Source: Megasphaera massiliensis (lineage in GTDB: Bacteria > Bacillota > Negativicutes > Veillonellales > Megasphaeraceae). Taken from it: DNA of 60,391 nt. This document shows positions 60,302-60,391 of this stretch, piece after piece (the first letter of the stretch is position 1; the number at the start of each line of letters is the position of its first letter). The stretch lies in contig NZ_HF954559.1 of NCBI RefSeq assembly GCF_000455225.1, positions 29,954 through 90,344 of the forward strand. The letters are read 5' to 3'. The notes under the pieces are model-generated. The model was not told the origin of the DNA. It made no database searches and saw only the letters and a list, made by a program, of their open reading frames with translations. The translations under genes were made by a program, and so were the position numbers.

Positions 60302-60391
60302 TTTCGCCGGGACTAGCTATTGGACGGACAGATGCAAAAAAGGGGCTGTAACGAAATACACCCCTAAAAGCAATAATGCGGCTTGAAGCTA
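60302..60391. other. Right edge without gene
   Basis: A weak AGGGGCTGT / ACACCCCT pairing (60341-60366) could be part of a terminator. Nothing further is supported. Confidence 0.3.

Overview
This window comes from a strictly anaerobic, Gram-negative-staining Firmicute of the genus Megasphaera (Negativicutes, Veillonellales). The best evidence is the flavodoxin at 57619-58032, which from memory is nearly the same as the biochemically characterised Megasphaera elsdenii flavodoxin but differs at several residues, so this is probably a relative rather than M. elsdenii itself. A propionate-type CoA-transferase, TRAP transporters, 4-hydroxybutyrate/crotonyl-CoA chemistry, GGGtGRT protein and selenium genes fit the same group. 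I saw no insertion sequences, prophage or CRISPR. The stretch from about 28 to 48 kb looks more AT-rich than its flanks by eye (not computed).

Layout. 0-3.3 kb: a leftward operon of a 22-residue-repeat protein, a MoxR-type AAA+ ATPase and a VWA/metallopeptidase-like protein. 3.6-6.3 kb: LysR regulator, NifU-like scaffold and GGGtGRT protein. 6.4-7.4 kb: secreted NlpC/P60 hydrolase. 7.5-11.9 kb: organophosphate antiporter followed by a PhnD-like lipoprotein, a sensor kinase and a NarL-type regulator, resembling hexose-phosphate sensing. 12-17.2 kb: LysR, DNA polymerase IV, a small protein, a dense cluster of DnaA-box-like sites, nagA and a ROK kinase. 17.3-20.5 kb: alkaline phosphatase behind a PhoP-box-like array, then an Mrp ATPase with a DUF134 regulator. 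20.6-27.8 kb: a uronate-like catabolic locus (KduD-like, TRAP DctPQM, KduI/IolB-like, hydroxyacid dehydrogenase, cytidylate-kinase-like protein, GntR regulator).

27.8-43.3 kb is the most unusual part. A sigma-54 activator and a sigma-54 factor with a divergent RpoN box sit beside a leftward operon combining a NifU domain, a Cys-rich/MaoC fusion, an acyl carrier protein, a metallo-beta-lactamase-fold protein, LuxE, LuxC and an ANL-family ligase. No luciferase is present. The sigma-54 gene is the last cistron of that operon. A 603-bp AT-rich gap separates it from a rightward 4-hydroxybutyrate operon (4-hydroxybutyryl-CoA dehydratase, CoA-transferase, permease, unknown gene, then a glycerol-dehydrogenase-family protein). 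Both sides of the gap carry -24/-12 type sequences, and the rightward one matches the consensus closely.

43.3-46.8 kb: selenium handling genes (CC/Se-motif protein, DUF3343, YedF, YedE, cysteine-desulfurase-like protein). 47.2-53.7 kb: a small unknown gene, LysR, GntP permease, propionate-type CoA-transferase, (R)-hydratase and 3-hydroxyacyl-CoA dehydrogenase. A selenocysteine tRNA lies at 53.8 kb. 54-60.3 kb: 4-hydroxybutyrate dehydrogenase, glucose-family PTS IICBA, flavodoxin with DUF3793, a thioesterase, a LUD-domain protein and an RseC-like protein. The 4-hydroxybutyrate and 3-hydroxyacid loci can both feed crotonyl-CoA, the entry to butyrate formation.
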